Assembly: GCA_964482955.1 (NCBI GenBank)
Contig: CAYZZW010000071.1
Span: 1 to 15,622 of the forward strand
Origin: JAPLSN01 sp964482955
GTDB taxonomy: Bacteria; Spirochaetota; Spirochaetia; Treponematales; UBA12059
Length of the DNA: 15,622 nt
Reading direction: 5' to 3'
The notes below the pieces were generated by a model. That model was not told the origin of the DNA and did not search any database. It saw only the letters and a list, made by a program, of their open reading frames with translations. The position numbers and the translations under genes were made by a program. This document shows positions 1-7,888 of the stretch, in pieces; position 1 is the first letter of the stretch, and every line of letters begins with the position of its first letter.

Positions 1-3000
1 AGCCGGTTCACCGTTTCTTCGGCCGCGGCGATGAGCGCGGGATCGGCGAGGAGGCGCTCCGACTCGCGGAGCAGGGCGATCAGGCGGGCGATGTCCGCCT
101 TTTCGTCCGCGTCTTCGCGGATCAGGCGGTCGATCGTGGCGCCCGTTTCGGAGAGCGCGCCGCGCGCGGCGTTCGCCGCGTCTTCCAAGGCTTCGTCGTC
201 GGTCCAGGCGGCGCCGCCGAGCGCGGCCTCCGCGCGCGCGTCGAGCGCGTCGAAGAACGCCGCGGTTTCGGGCGACTCGGTACCGCGCCTGTCGGCGTCC
301 GCGCGGTCCGCGAGTCGCGCGGCTTCGTCGTATCGTTCGAGGAACGCGAGCGTCCCGTCGTTGCCGTCGGGGTCCGTCTCGATGATCGCGTCGTCGAGCG
401 TTTCGCCCGTCCCGATCTTCGCGGAGTCCTCGTCCGACAGGTCCGACGCCCTGAGCGCGCGCCAGGCGCCCGAGGCGTCGGCCTTGGCGCGCAGGGCGCG
501 GTATTCGGCGACCGCGGACAGGCGCGCCGCGTCGCGCGCGAGGGCGCCGGCCTCCGCGTGGACGGACTCGGCGAGCGAAAGCCCGAAATCGTCTTCGGGC
601 CCGAAGGGTTCCGTCGCGGCCGCCGGGGCGCCCGCGAATTCCGCCGCGAGAGTCACGATGCGTTCGATCAGGGCGGAATCCGCCGTCGCGTCGAAGCCGA
701 AGACCTCGGTCGCCGCCTTGCGCGCGTACGCGGACACGTCGATGGTCTTGTCCGCTTCCCGCGCGATCATGCCGGCCGCCTCCGCGACGAGCCCCGCTTC
801 GGTCCCGTCGGCGTCGAGCGAACCGAGACGCCCCGCGCGCGTTTCCGCGGCGAGGTATTTGATCGCCTTGATCCGCGCCACGCCGCCCGAACCGAGGGCC
901 GACACCGCGTCCTGGAGGATAGACGCCCGCGACACCGCCGCGTCGGCTTCCGCCAGCGCGGACGCGGGGTCCGACGACGGGTCGACCGTCGCGCCGGAAG
1001 CCCGCGAGGCGGCGGCGCACAGCGCGACGATGGCGTCGCGGAAATCCGCGACGGCGCGCGCGCGGCCTTCGTCGATGGAGGAGGCGTCGTCGAGGGCCGT
1101 TACCGCCGCGGCAAGGACGCGCTCGCGCGCCGCTTCGTCCGGCGCGCTTTTGAACGAAGCGGCGGCCGCTTCGAGCGCGTCGCGGAATCCCGAACCGGCG
1201 GGTAACCCGAACGCCGAAAAGGCTTCGTCGAGCCGCTCGTCGACCGCGGCCACGCGTTCCGCGGAGAAGGCGCGGGCACTACCGAACCACTCCCGCGCCG
1301 CGTCGCGATGGGCCGCGGCCGCCAACAAGGCGCCGCGGCTCCCGGCCGCGAGCGACTCGAGCGGATCGTCGTCCGGGCCAGCGAAAACGGGGGCGCCGGC
1401 GAGCCAGGACGCGACGAAGGCGTCGGATTTCGCGAGCGCTTCGATGGCGGCTTTCGGATCGTCCGCGTCGAGGGCGTCGAGGAGCGACGAAAGCGATTCG
1501 GCGTTCGCTTCGGCATCCTCCGCCGATATCGTTTTCGTGTTGAGCGACAGGGCCGTTTTCAACCGGGCGTCCGCCAAGTCCGATCCGGACGCGATCGATT
1601 CGAGCGCGTCGCGCTCGAGCGTGGCTTTCTCGCGGAGCCAGGTCGCGCGGGCTGCCTCGACATCGGCGTCGAGGAGGGATAGAAGGTCGCCCGACGGCTT
1701 CGCGCGGCCGGTCACGGCTTCGTACCAGGCGGCGGAATCGGCGAGGGAACAGGCTTTGATCGCCGCGCGCCGGGTTTCGAGGACCGCCCGGGCGTTCGCC
1801 CGGAGTTCCGCGAGTTTCGCGGCCAGGCGGAACACGGCGCGGTCGCGCTCGGCGCTCACGTCGGTCGCCTTCGCGGCGTCGATGAGGGACTGAACCGCCT
1901 TGCCGTCCTCGGACAGCGCGTCGAGTCCGTACGCCGCGGCGTCGGCCTTGACCGAAGCGGCGTCCGACGGCGGCTCGAGGGCTGATACGGATGCGGCCAA
2001 CGCGCCATACGACGGCTCGGAGACCAGGGTGTACGGATCCGTGCCGCCCTGCACGAGGCGGGCGATCGCGGTCTGCGCGCGATCCACGGACGCGAGCCCG
2101 CCTGCCCGGTCGAGCGCCGTGTAGTAGTCGGCGTACGAACGCGCCAGGCTTCCTTCCCGCAGGGGGTCGTCCAGGCCCGCCCGTTCGTACAGCGCCGAGA
2201 ATTTCGACTGGAGCAATTCGCGCTGGTATCGGTCGCTGCCGGACGCGAGGACGGAGAAACGCTCGGCGTAGAGCCGTTCGGCTTCCTCGAGCTTCCGTCC
2301 GGCTTCCTCGACCGCGGCCTTGGCCGTCTTGATGGCCGCCGCCGGCGTATCCACCGCCTTCGAAGCGGCTTCGAGGGCTGAAACTCTCGCCGCGTAGTCG
2401 GACTGCGCCGTTTGATAGGCGGAGAAAGCGCTCGCGTACCGCGTGTCGGACTCGGCGCTCGTGGCGCGGCCCGAGGTCAGGTCGCGGGCGTAGGCGTCGA
2501 CCGCCCGCGCTTCGTCGAGCCGTTTCTTCCAATACGCCTCGGTGGCTTTGGCCTTGAGGAGCGCCAGCTGGTACTCGTCGAGATGGAAGCCGTCGGGATC
2601 CCGCTCGAGCACGTCTTTGAGTGAGTCGGCTCCGGCGCCGAGCGCGTCCGCGAGCATCGCCTCGAGCGCCTGGCGGGTTTCGTCGGCCGAACGTTTTTCG
2701 TCGCGCATCGACACCGCCCAGGTTTCCGCTTCCCAGAGCGCCGTCCAGCGGTTCTTCGCGGTCTGCGCCGCGCCCTTCCCCGCGTTGGCTTCGAACTCGG
2801 CGGCGTAGCGCGCGATCAAGTCCTTTTCGGCCGAACGGTCGAGGGCGATGGCTTTCCCGTCGGTCTTGTAGGTGTCGGCGTAGACGCCCGCGCGCACGGT
2901 CCGGTCGGCCATCGAGCGGAGGTCGAAGTAGCATCCGTAGACCTTCCTCATGAAGGTTTCGAGGTCCGCGGCGTTCTGCCGACCTTCCGAGCCGCCCGTT

Positions 3001-4715
3001 TTCTTCCAGGCGGCGAGCGAGGAAACGCAGTCGGACAGGCGGCCCGTCGACGCGAGGGCGCAGTCCGCCATCGTCGCCCGGCACGCGTCGATCGATGCGA
3101 TCAAGGATTGATAGCGGGCCGGATAGCGCCATTCGCGCTCGGTTTCGCCCTCGTCGTCCTTCACCGTGTACCACTGCGGGCGGGCGCCGTTCGGATATTC
3201 CGATTTCAAGGACGCCTCGAGCGCCGTCAGGCGGGCGGCGGTCGAGGCGCCGAGCGACTCCTTGCCCCGTTTCCAGGGCGTGTCGGCGTAGACGATCGTC
3301 TTGCGCCCGGCGTTCGATTTCACGTACGACGCGACGAGGGCATCCCACGAGGCGGCCGCGTCGCGGTCGAACCACGACCCGCCGTCGAGCAGGGCGTCCG
3401 AAAACACGGGACGCGCCGCGTCGTCCGGAACGAGGGTTTCCATCCAGAAGGACCCGGCTTCCGAGGCGCTCCGCACCGCCTGCCCCGAACGCGCGAAGGT
3501 TTCGGCCAGCGCGGCGGCCCGGTTCGCGGCGGCCTCCGAGCGCGCCTTCGCCAGATCGTCGAATTCCTTTTCCGCGCGCGCGATGGCGTCCTGCAGCTCC
3601 GCTCCGGCCTTGGCGAAGGCGGCCTTGCCGTCCGCGTAGAGCTCCGCGACGCGCGTCCGCCACGCCGTCCGCTCTTCGTCGATCTTCTTGAACGCTTCAG
3701 ACCACGCCTTGTCGCCGTTCGCGAAGCCAGTTTGCGCGTCGCTTTCCCATTGGGCGCGCCGGGCCAGGAAGTCCTTTTCGGCCCGTTCCCACGCGGACAG
3801 TCCGCGCTCGAACTGGTCCCGGTACATCGACAGCCAGGCTTCGCCGTACGCGGCCAGGTCGCCTCCGCCCTTCCCCGCCTCGGCGATCGCGTCCGAGAGG
3901 CCGCGTTCCGACTCGTCGAGCCGCTGCCGCGTGTTTCGAATCGTTTCGTCGACGATGGCGCCGGCCGTTTCGGCTTCGCTCTTCGCGCGCTCCGAATAGA
4001 CGTCCGAAAGCCGGGCCGCCGCGAAGGCGCGCTCGCGCTGGGCGAGAGTCGCGTCGACTTCGGCCTTCGCCCTCGACGCGACGCCGCCGAACGACAGCCT
4101 GAGCTTTTCCGCGAGGGCCGCACGGCGCCCGGGCTCCACGCAGGCGAGGAGTTCGGGCAGCGCGGCGGCGAACGAGGCTTCGTAGCGCGCCGTTTCCGCC
4201 CGGGCGCCTTCACCCGCCTTCGCGCGCCACGCGCCGAGGTCGTCGACCTTTCCGCGGTTCTTGATGACCGGGTCGCCCCGCTCGTCGCGGACGATCGCGC
4301 CGTCCTTCGTCTCGTAAAGCAGCTCCGCGTCCGCGGCCGCCGAGCCCGCGTGCGCGGCCTTTCCGGCGTCCGAAGCCATCGAGCCGAAGAAGCGGTCCGA
4401 CAGCCACGCGGCGAAGCGCCGTTCGAGTTCCTCGTCGATGGCGCCCGACAGCTTTTCGCGGTCCGCCGCGAAGACGGCGTCGCCGTCGTACAGGGCGATC
4501 GCCGCCTTTTCCCACGAGGCTTCCGCGTACGCCGCCCCGGCCCGCGCGATTTCGAGCCATGCCGCGGCGCCCATCGCGCGATCGGCCTTGTCGATCGCGA
4601 ACTCGAGGAGGCCGGCGTCGAAGCCCTTGACGCCGTACTCGTCCTCCGCGGACAGGGGACCCGCGACGAGGGCGGCGCTCAGGACGAGGGCGAACATGCG
4701 TAGGCTGCGCTTCAT
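1..4715 (-). CDS. Giant exported helical/coiled-coil protein, 3' end outside window
   Basis: The frame is open from the ATG at 4715 to the window edge with no stop, giving at least 1571 residues. Residues 1-23 form a Sec signal peptide (MKRSLR, hydrophobic core, PLSA then EDEYG) with no lipobox Cys, so a soluble periplasmic or exported protein is expected. Nearly all the rest is predicted helix rich in Ala, Glu, Asp, Lys, Arg and Leu with heptad-like spacing. A break at ~420-600 is rich in Trp/Tyr and carries four Cys (545, 552, 563, 595), suggesting a folded domain between helical arms. Past ~900 the sequence becomes Ala/Asp/Ser-rich with fewer aromatics. I see no enzyme motif and do not recognise the family; large coiled-coil proteins of spirochaetes are a possible relative, unverified. 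The ATG overlaps the permease B stop (ATGA), placing it in the efflux operon. Candidate roles, all inferred, are a periplasmic scaffold or spacer, or a surface or secreted filament. The reading frame is firm; the function is unknown. Confidence 0.9.
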   Translation of the reverse strand, partial: MKRSLRMFALVLSAALVAGPLSAEDEYGVKGFDAGLLEFAIDKADRAMGAAAWLEIARAGAAYAEASWEKAAIALYDGDAVFAADREKLSGAIDEELERRFAAWLSDRFFGSMASDAGKAAHAGSAAADAELLYETKDGAIVRDERGDPVIKNRGKVDDLGAWRAKAGEGARAETARYEASFAAALPELLACVEPGRRAALAEKLRLSFGGVASRAKAEVDATLAQRERAFAAARLSDVYSERAKSEAETAGAIVDETIRNTRQRLDESERGLSDAIAEAGKGGGDLAAYGEAWLSMYRDQFERGLSAWERAEKDFLARRAQWESDAQTGFANGDKAWSEAFKKIDEERTAWRTRVAELYADGKAAFAKAGAELQDAIARAEKEFDDLAKARSEAAANRAAALAETFARSGQAVRSASEAGSFWMETLVPDDAARPVFSDALLDGGSWFDRDAAASWDALVASYVKSNAGRKTIVYADTPWKRGKESLGASTAARLTALEASLKSEYPNGARPQWYTVKDDEGETEREWRYPARYQSLIASIDACRATMADCALASTGRLSDCVSSLAAWKKTGGSEGRQNAADLETFMRKVYGCYFDLRSMADRTVRAGVYADTYKTDGKAIALDRSAEKDLIARYAAEFEANAGKGAAQTAKNRWTALWEAETWAVSMRDEKRSADETRQALEAMLADALGAGADSLKDVLERDPDGFHLDEYQLALLKAKATEAYWKKRLDEARAVDAYARDLTSGRATSAESDTRYASAFSAYQTAQSDYAARVSALEAASKAVDTPAAAIKTAKAAVEEAGRKLEEAERLYAERFSVLASGSDRYQRELLQSKFSALYERAGLDDPLREGSLARSYADYYTALDRAGGLASVDRAQTAIARLVQGGTDPYTLVSEPSYGALAASVSALEPPSDAASVKADAAAYGLDALSEDGKAVQSLIDAAKATDVSAERDRAVFRLAAKLAELRANARAVLETRRAAIKACSLADSAAWYEAVTGRAKPSGDLLSLLDADVEAARATWLREKATLERDALESIASGSDLADARLKTALSLNTKTISAEDAEANAESLSSLLDALDADDPKAAIEALAKSDAFVASWLAGAPVFAGPDDDPLESLAAGSRGALLAAAAHRDAAREWFGSARAFSAERVAAVDERLDEAFSAFGLPAGSGFRDALEAAAASFKSAPDEAARERVLAAAVTALDDASSIDEGRARAVADFRDAIVALCAAASRASGATVDPSSDPASALAEADAAVSRASILQDAVSALGSGGVARIKAIKYLAAETRAGRLGSLDADGTEAGLVAEAAGMIAREADKTIDVSAYARKAATEVFGFDATADSALIERIVTLAAEFAGAPAAATEPFGPEDDFGLSLAESVHAEAGALARDAARLSAVAEYRALRAKADASGAWRALRASDLSDEDSAKIGTGETLDDAIIETDPDGNDGTLAFLERYDEAARLADRADADRRGTESPETAAFFDALDARAEAALGGAAWTDDEALEDAANAARGALSETGATIDRLIREDADEKADIARLIALLRESERLLADPALIAAAEETVNR

Positions 4716-7700
4716 GGAAGACTCCTTCGACTTGTTTTCGTACGGTGAACGACGGCGGAATCCGGTATCGCCCGGGTGTCGGGCGGATTTTTTTCCGTGG
4801 GGACGCGGACCGCGACCCGGCCCGTCCGCGGTTCGTGTTTGCGGAGGAGGCGCGGGAACGCGGCGATGGCGGCCGGAAGGACGGTGACGGCCCCGACGTA
4901 GGCGCCGACCGTGCCGAGGGCGGTGGCGGCGGCCACGGAGCGCAGGAAGGACGCGCCCGATCCCGGCGCCAGCACGAGCGGCAGGGCGCCCGCCACCGCC
5001 GTCAACGTGGTGGCGGCCAACGCGCCGGCCCGCGATCGGATGGCACCGAACATCGAAAAGCTCCCCGAGCCGCCACGGCCGAGTCCGCGCGCGCGGGCTT
5101 CGTCCACCACGATAATGGAGGAATTCACGGCGATTCCCGCGAGGAGGACGAGGGAACCGATGCCGCTCACGCGGAGGGCGCCCGAGCCGGCCGCCAGCGC
5201 GGCGAGCGCGGGCAGCATCGCGGGCGGCAATACGAGGAGCGCGAGGAGGGGCGAACCGAAGGACTCCGAGAGCGCGGCCAAGATGGCGTACACGAGGGCG
5301 ACCGCGAGCGCGAACGCGGCGACCGCCTTCCTGGAATCGGCTTCGAGCCGTATCGCCTCACGGTCGAATTCCCAGCCGTAGCCGGGGGGCATGGGCGTCG
5401 CGCGCAACGCGGCTTCCCCGGCGGCGCGCGCCTTCCCGACGTCTGGTTCGCGCGTGCGCATCGTGAGGAACGCGGTTCGCCTGCGGTCCTTGCGGTAGAT
5501 CCGCGCCGTCTCGCGTTCGCGGGAGAAGTTCCCCACGGCCGCGGCCGGGGCGGTCTTCCCCCCGCGGAGCGGCACGGGCAAGGCGGAGAGGAAAGCTTCG
5601 TCCGCGTCGCGCGCCCCGGCGGCCATGATCCGGACGTCGATTTCGTCGCCCCCCGAAAGGCTCTTGTGTACGACCGGGCCGTACGCGAAACGCCTGAGCG
5701 AATCGGCCGCGGCCGCCGCGGACAGCTTGAACGGATCGGGCTCGTAGACGAGCGCGTCCGGGCCTTCCTTGAAGTTGAGGACCACGTCGGACACGAGGGG
5801 CGATTCCGAGAGACGGGAGGCGACTTCCGAGGCGATGGCCTTGACGGTCGCGTCGTCGTCGCCGGACACCGAGAGTTCGTACGAGCGCTCGCGCGGATCG
5901 CCGCCGCCCGGCAGGTACACGAAGGCGTCGGGCACCGAGGCGCCCAAGCGGCGCGCGGCGGCGGCGATGTCGGCGCGCGAGGCGAGCTTCGGATCGAACG
6001 CGATTTCCGCGTCGCCGGCCCCCGGCTTGGCGCTCGTCTGCACCATGCGCACGCCGCGCACCGACTCGAGGCGCTCCGCGTACGAGGCCAGACGCGCGTC
6101 GACGCTTTCGATCGAGGCGCCGCGCTCGCATTCGACGTGGACCGCGACCGAGCCTTCGTCGCCCGCGCTTTCGTAGTCGAGCGGCGACATGGCCCCGACG
6201 ACGACCGCGGCGATCGCGCAGGCGGCGCAGAGGGCGAGCGGAATCAGGGGTTTGCGCGCGCTCCCGACGATCGCCCGCGCGAGCAGCCGGGTCAACGCGC
6301 GTTTCGCCCCGCGGAACCGCGGGCCCGTGCCCGTGCGCGGGACCGGGCCCGTGCTCGGGACCAGGCCCGTGCGCGGGACTAGGCTTCGGGTTTTCTTCGC
6401 GCGCGCGGCCGCGGCGCCCGGAGGGAGGCGCGCTCCGCGTCCCGGGATACGCGGGCCGGCCATGGCGACGAGCGGCGCGACGAAGACGGCGCACGCGAGG
6501 GCCGACACCGCGACCGCGCCCACCGCGAGCGAGGTTGCGGCGAGCGAACCCGAGCCGAACGCGCCCGACGACAGCGGCACGAGCACGACGATCATCGTGG
6601 CCGCGCCCCCGATCAGGGACGGCAACAGCGCCTTCATGCGGGCGGCCGCGTCGCGGTCGCCCTTCGCCAGCCCGATACGCTCGAGCGCGACGACGACCGC
6701 GTCCACGCTGGCGCCGAGCCCGGCGGCGAGCCCCGAGAGGACGGAGTCGTCGAAGGGCACGCGCAGCGCAGCCAGGAGGAAGGCGGCCGCGAAGGCCGTG
6801 ACCGGGACCGAGAGCACCGCGGCCAGCGCGACGCGCGCGCCGCCCGCGAGGAACGGCATGCAGACGGCGACGAAGGCCATGCCCTGGAAGGTCGCCGAGA
6901 GGATGCCGCGGAACGACGCCGCCAGCTCGGCCCCGACGTCCGCGATCACCGAAAATCCGTAGCCCTTCCCTTCCCACGCCGCCCGTTCCCGCGCGACGGC
7001 TTCGGACAGCGCGACGAGATTCGCCCTGCCGCCCGGCATCACCGCGATGACGGGCGAGGGCACGCCGTCGACGCGCGAGATCGAATCCGGGTTCCCGCGG
7101 CCGCGCTCGACGCGCGCGAAGGCGGAGACGGGGACGAGTCCCCCGTCCGTCGGCACGAGGAGCGCGCCGCAGTCTTCGGGATCCGGCAGTCTGCCGGCGA
7201 ATTCGACGGGAAGCCGATACTGCCCCTCGCGGAGGCCGCCGACGGGCAGGGCGGCGTCGCCTCCGGCGATGAAGGCGCCGAGCCGTTGAAGGTCGACGCC
7301 GAACGCGGCGGCGCGCGCGGGTTCGACGAGGACGCGGATTTCCTCGGCGCCGGTGCCGGAGCATTCCACGTCGCCCGAGCCCGGGATCTTGGCGAAGGAC
7401 GCCTTCATCCGCTTTTCCACCGTCTCCTCGAGGACGTCGTCGCCGGAAGTCCCGGGCTTGACGGCCGCGATCCACGCGGGGCGGCCGCCCTCGCTCGTCG
7501 AGGCGATCTCGGGGCGCTGGACGGAGTCGGGCAACGCGGCGTAGACGCGCTCGGACGCGTCGCGCACGGCGGCGTACGCCTCTTCGAAGGGAACCGAGGG
7601 GTCTTCGAGGTAGACGACGACGCGCGACTTGCCGCGTTCGGTGGTCGAGCGCAGTTCGCCGCGGCCCGGCACCGAGGACAGCCCGTCCTCGAGCGGCTCC

Positions 7701-7888
7701 GTGATCGATCGTTCCATGTCCTCCGCGTCGACGCCGTCGTGGCGCAGGGTCACCGCGAAGGCGGCGCGGCCGGGACTCTCGCGCGGTCCGAATTCCGCCT
7801 GCGACAGCGCGACGGCGCCGAGGGCAAGCAGCCCCGCGAGTACGCAGACGGCGGCCACGGGCTTGCCGTACCAGGATTCGAGGATCAT
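4712..7888 (-). CDS. RND-family efflux permease subunit B (TM4 DA variant)
   Basis: A 1058-residue permease with the full RND layout: TM1 ~11-30, periplasmic loop ~31-328, TM2-TM6 ~330-478, cytoplasmic linker ~479-545, TM7 ~546-566, second loop ~567-853, TM8-TM12 ~855-1010. Recognisable family blocks are GVDAEDMERSITEPLEDGLS, GLGASVDAVVVALERI (TM4), LSESFGSPLLALLVLPPAML (TM8-TM9) and LLAGIAVNSSIIVVDEARAR (TM10). In TM4 only the first relay Asp remains (D396); the second position is Ala397, so proton coupling may be weakened or absent. The block after TM7 (PLDYESAGDEGSVAVHVE) has lost the usual Phe-Met-Pro. The linker carries a 6-residue Pro/Thr/Gly repeat, and the C-terminal ~45 residues are long, hydrophilic and strongly basic. 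It overlaps the first permease by ATGA; GAGGGG lies 8 bases before its ATG. It is clearly a paralogue of the first permease, but divergent. A mixed trimer with it, as in MdtB/MdtC, is my inference. Confidence 0.96.
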   Translation of the reverse strand: MILESWYGKPVAAVCVLAGLLALGAVALSQAEFGPRESPGRAAFAVTLRHDGVDAEDMERSITEPLEDGLSSVPGRGELRSTTERGKSRVVVYLEDPSVPFEEAYAAVRDASERVYAALPDSVQRPEIASTSEGGRPAWIAAVKPGTSGDDVLEETVEKRMKASFAKIPGSGDVECSGTGAEEIRVLVEPARAAAFGVDLQRLGAFIAGGDAALPVGGLREGQYRLPVEFAGRLPDPEDCGALLVPTDGGLVPVSAFARVERGRGNPDSISRVDGVPSPVIAVMPGGRANLVALSEAVARERAAWEGKGYGFSVIADVGAELAASFRGILSATFQGMAFVAVCMPFLAGGARVALAAVLSVPVTAFAAAFLLAALRVPFDDSVLSGLAAGLGASVDAVVVALERIGLAKGDRDAAARMKALLPSLIGGAATMIVVLVPLSSGAFGSGSLAATSLAVGAVAVSALACAVFVAPLVAMAGPRIPGRGARLPPGAAAARAKKTRSLVPRTGLVPSTGPVPRTGTGPRFRGAKRALTRLLARAIVGSARKPLIPLALCAACAIAAVVVGAMSPLDYESAGDEGSVAVHVECERGASIESVDARLASYAERLESVRGVRMVQTSAKPGAGDAEIAFDPKLASRADIAAAARRLGASVPDAFVYLPGGGDPRERSYELSVSGDDDATVKAIASEVASRLSESPLVSDVVLNFKEGPDALVYEPDPFKLSAAAAADSLRRFAYGPVVHKSLSGGDEIDVRIMAAGARDADEAFLSALPVPLRGGKTAPAAAVGNFSRERETARIYRKDRRRTAFLTMRTREPDVGKARAAGEAALRATPMPPGYGWEFDREAIRLEADSRKAVAAFALAVALVYAILAALSESFGSPLLALLVLPPAMLPALAALAAGSGALRVSGIGSLVLLAGIAVNSSIIVVDEARARGLGRGGSGSFSMFGAIRSRAGALAATTLTAVAGALPLVLAPGSGASFLRSVAAATALGTVGAYVGAVTVLPAAIAAFPRLLRKHEPRTGRVAVRVPTEKNPPDTRAIPDSAVVHRTKTSRRSLP
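4722..4727 (-). promoter_or_regulatory. Ribosome-binding site of the giant coiled-coil gene
   Basis: AAGGAG lies 6 bases before the ATG at 4715-4713, within the last codons of permease B. A strong site at this spacing plus an immediate signal peptide fixes the start and argues for translational coupling (ATGA). Confidence 0.85.
6321..6390 (-). repeat. Imperfect 18-bp tandem repeat in the permease B linker
   Basis: On the plus strand, 6339-6356 (GGGACCGGGCCCGTGCTC) and 6357-6374 (GGGACCAGGCCCGTGCGC) differ at three positions. Degenerate copies flank them at 6321-6338 and 6375-6390. The period is a multiple of three, so the frame is kept; on the coding strand it gives successive hexapeptides LVPRTG, LVPSTG, PVPRTG and then TGPRFRG (residues ~503-527) in the cytoplasmic linker between the two pump halves. 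Confidence 0.8.

Noticed and set aside
31..1893. 620-codon open frame on the plus strand, Ser/Ala/Arg-rich
   Set aside because: It lies opposite the giant coiled-coil gene and its composition is that of complemented GC-rich codons. It has no signal, domain or neighbour logic, and the minus frame has a signal peptide, a ribosome-binding site and operon context.
1279..3663. 794-codon minus-strand frame, Arg/Gly-rich
   Set aside because: Out-of-frame shadow of the giant protein gene; Arg/Gly monotony is typical of shifted GC-rich codons.
3108..4703. 531-codon plus-strand frame
   Set aside because: Antisense shadow of the giant gene with no recognisable domain.
4745..6382. 545-codon plus-strand frame, Arg/Gly/His-rich
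   Set aside because: Antisense to permease B; no protein-like features.
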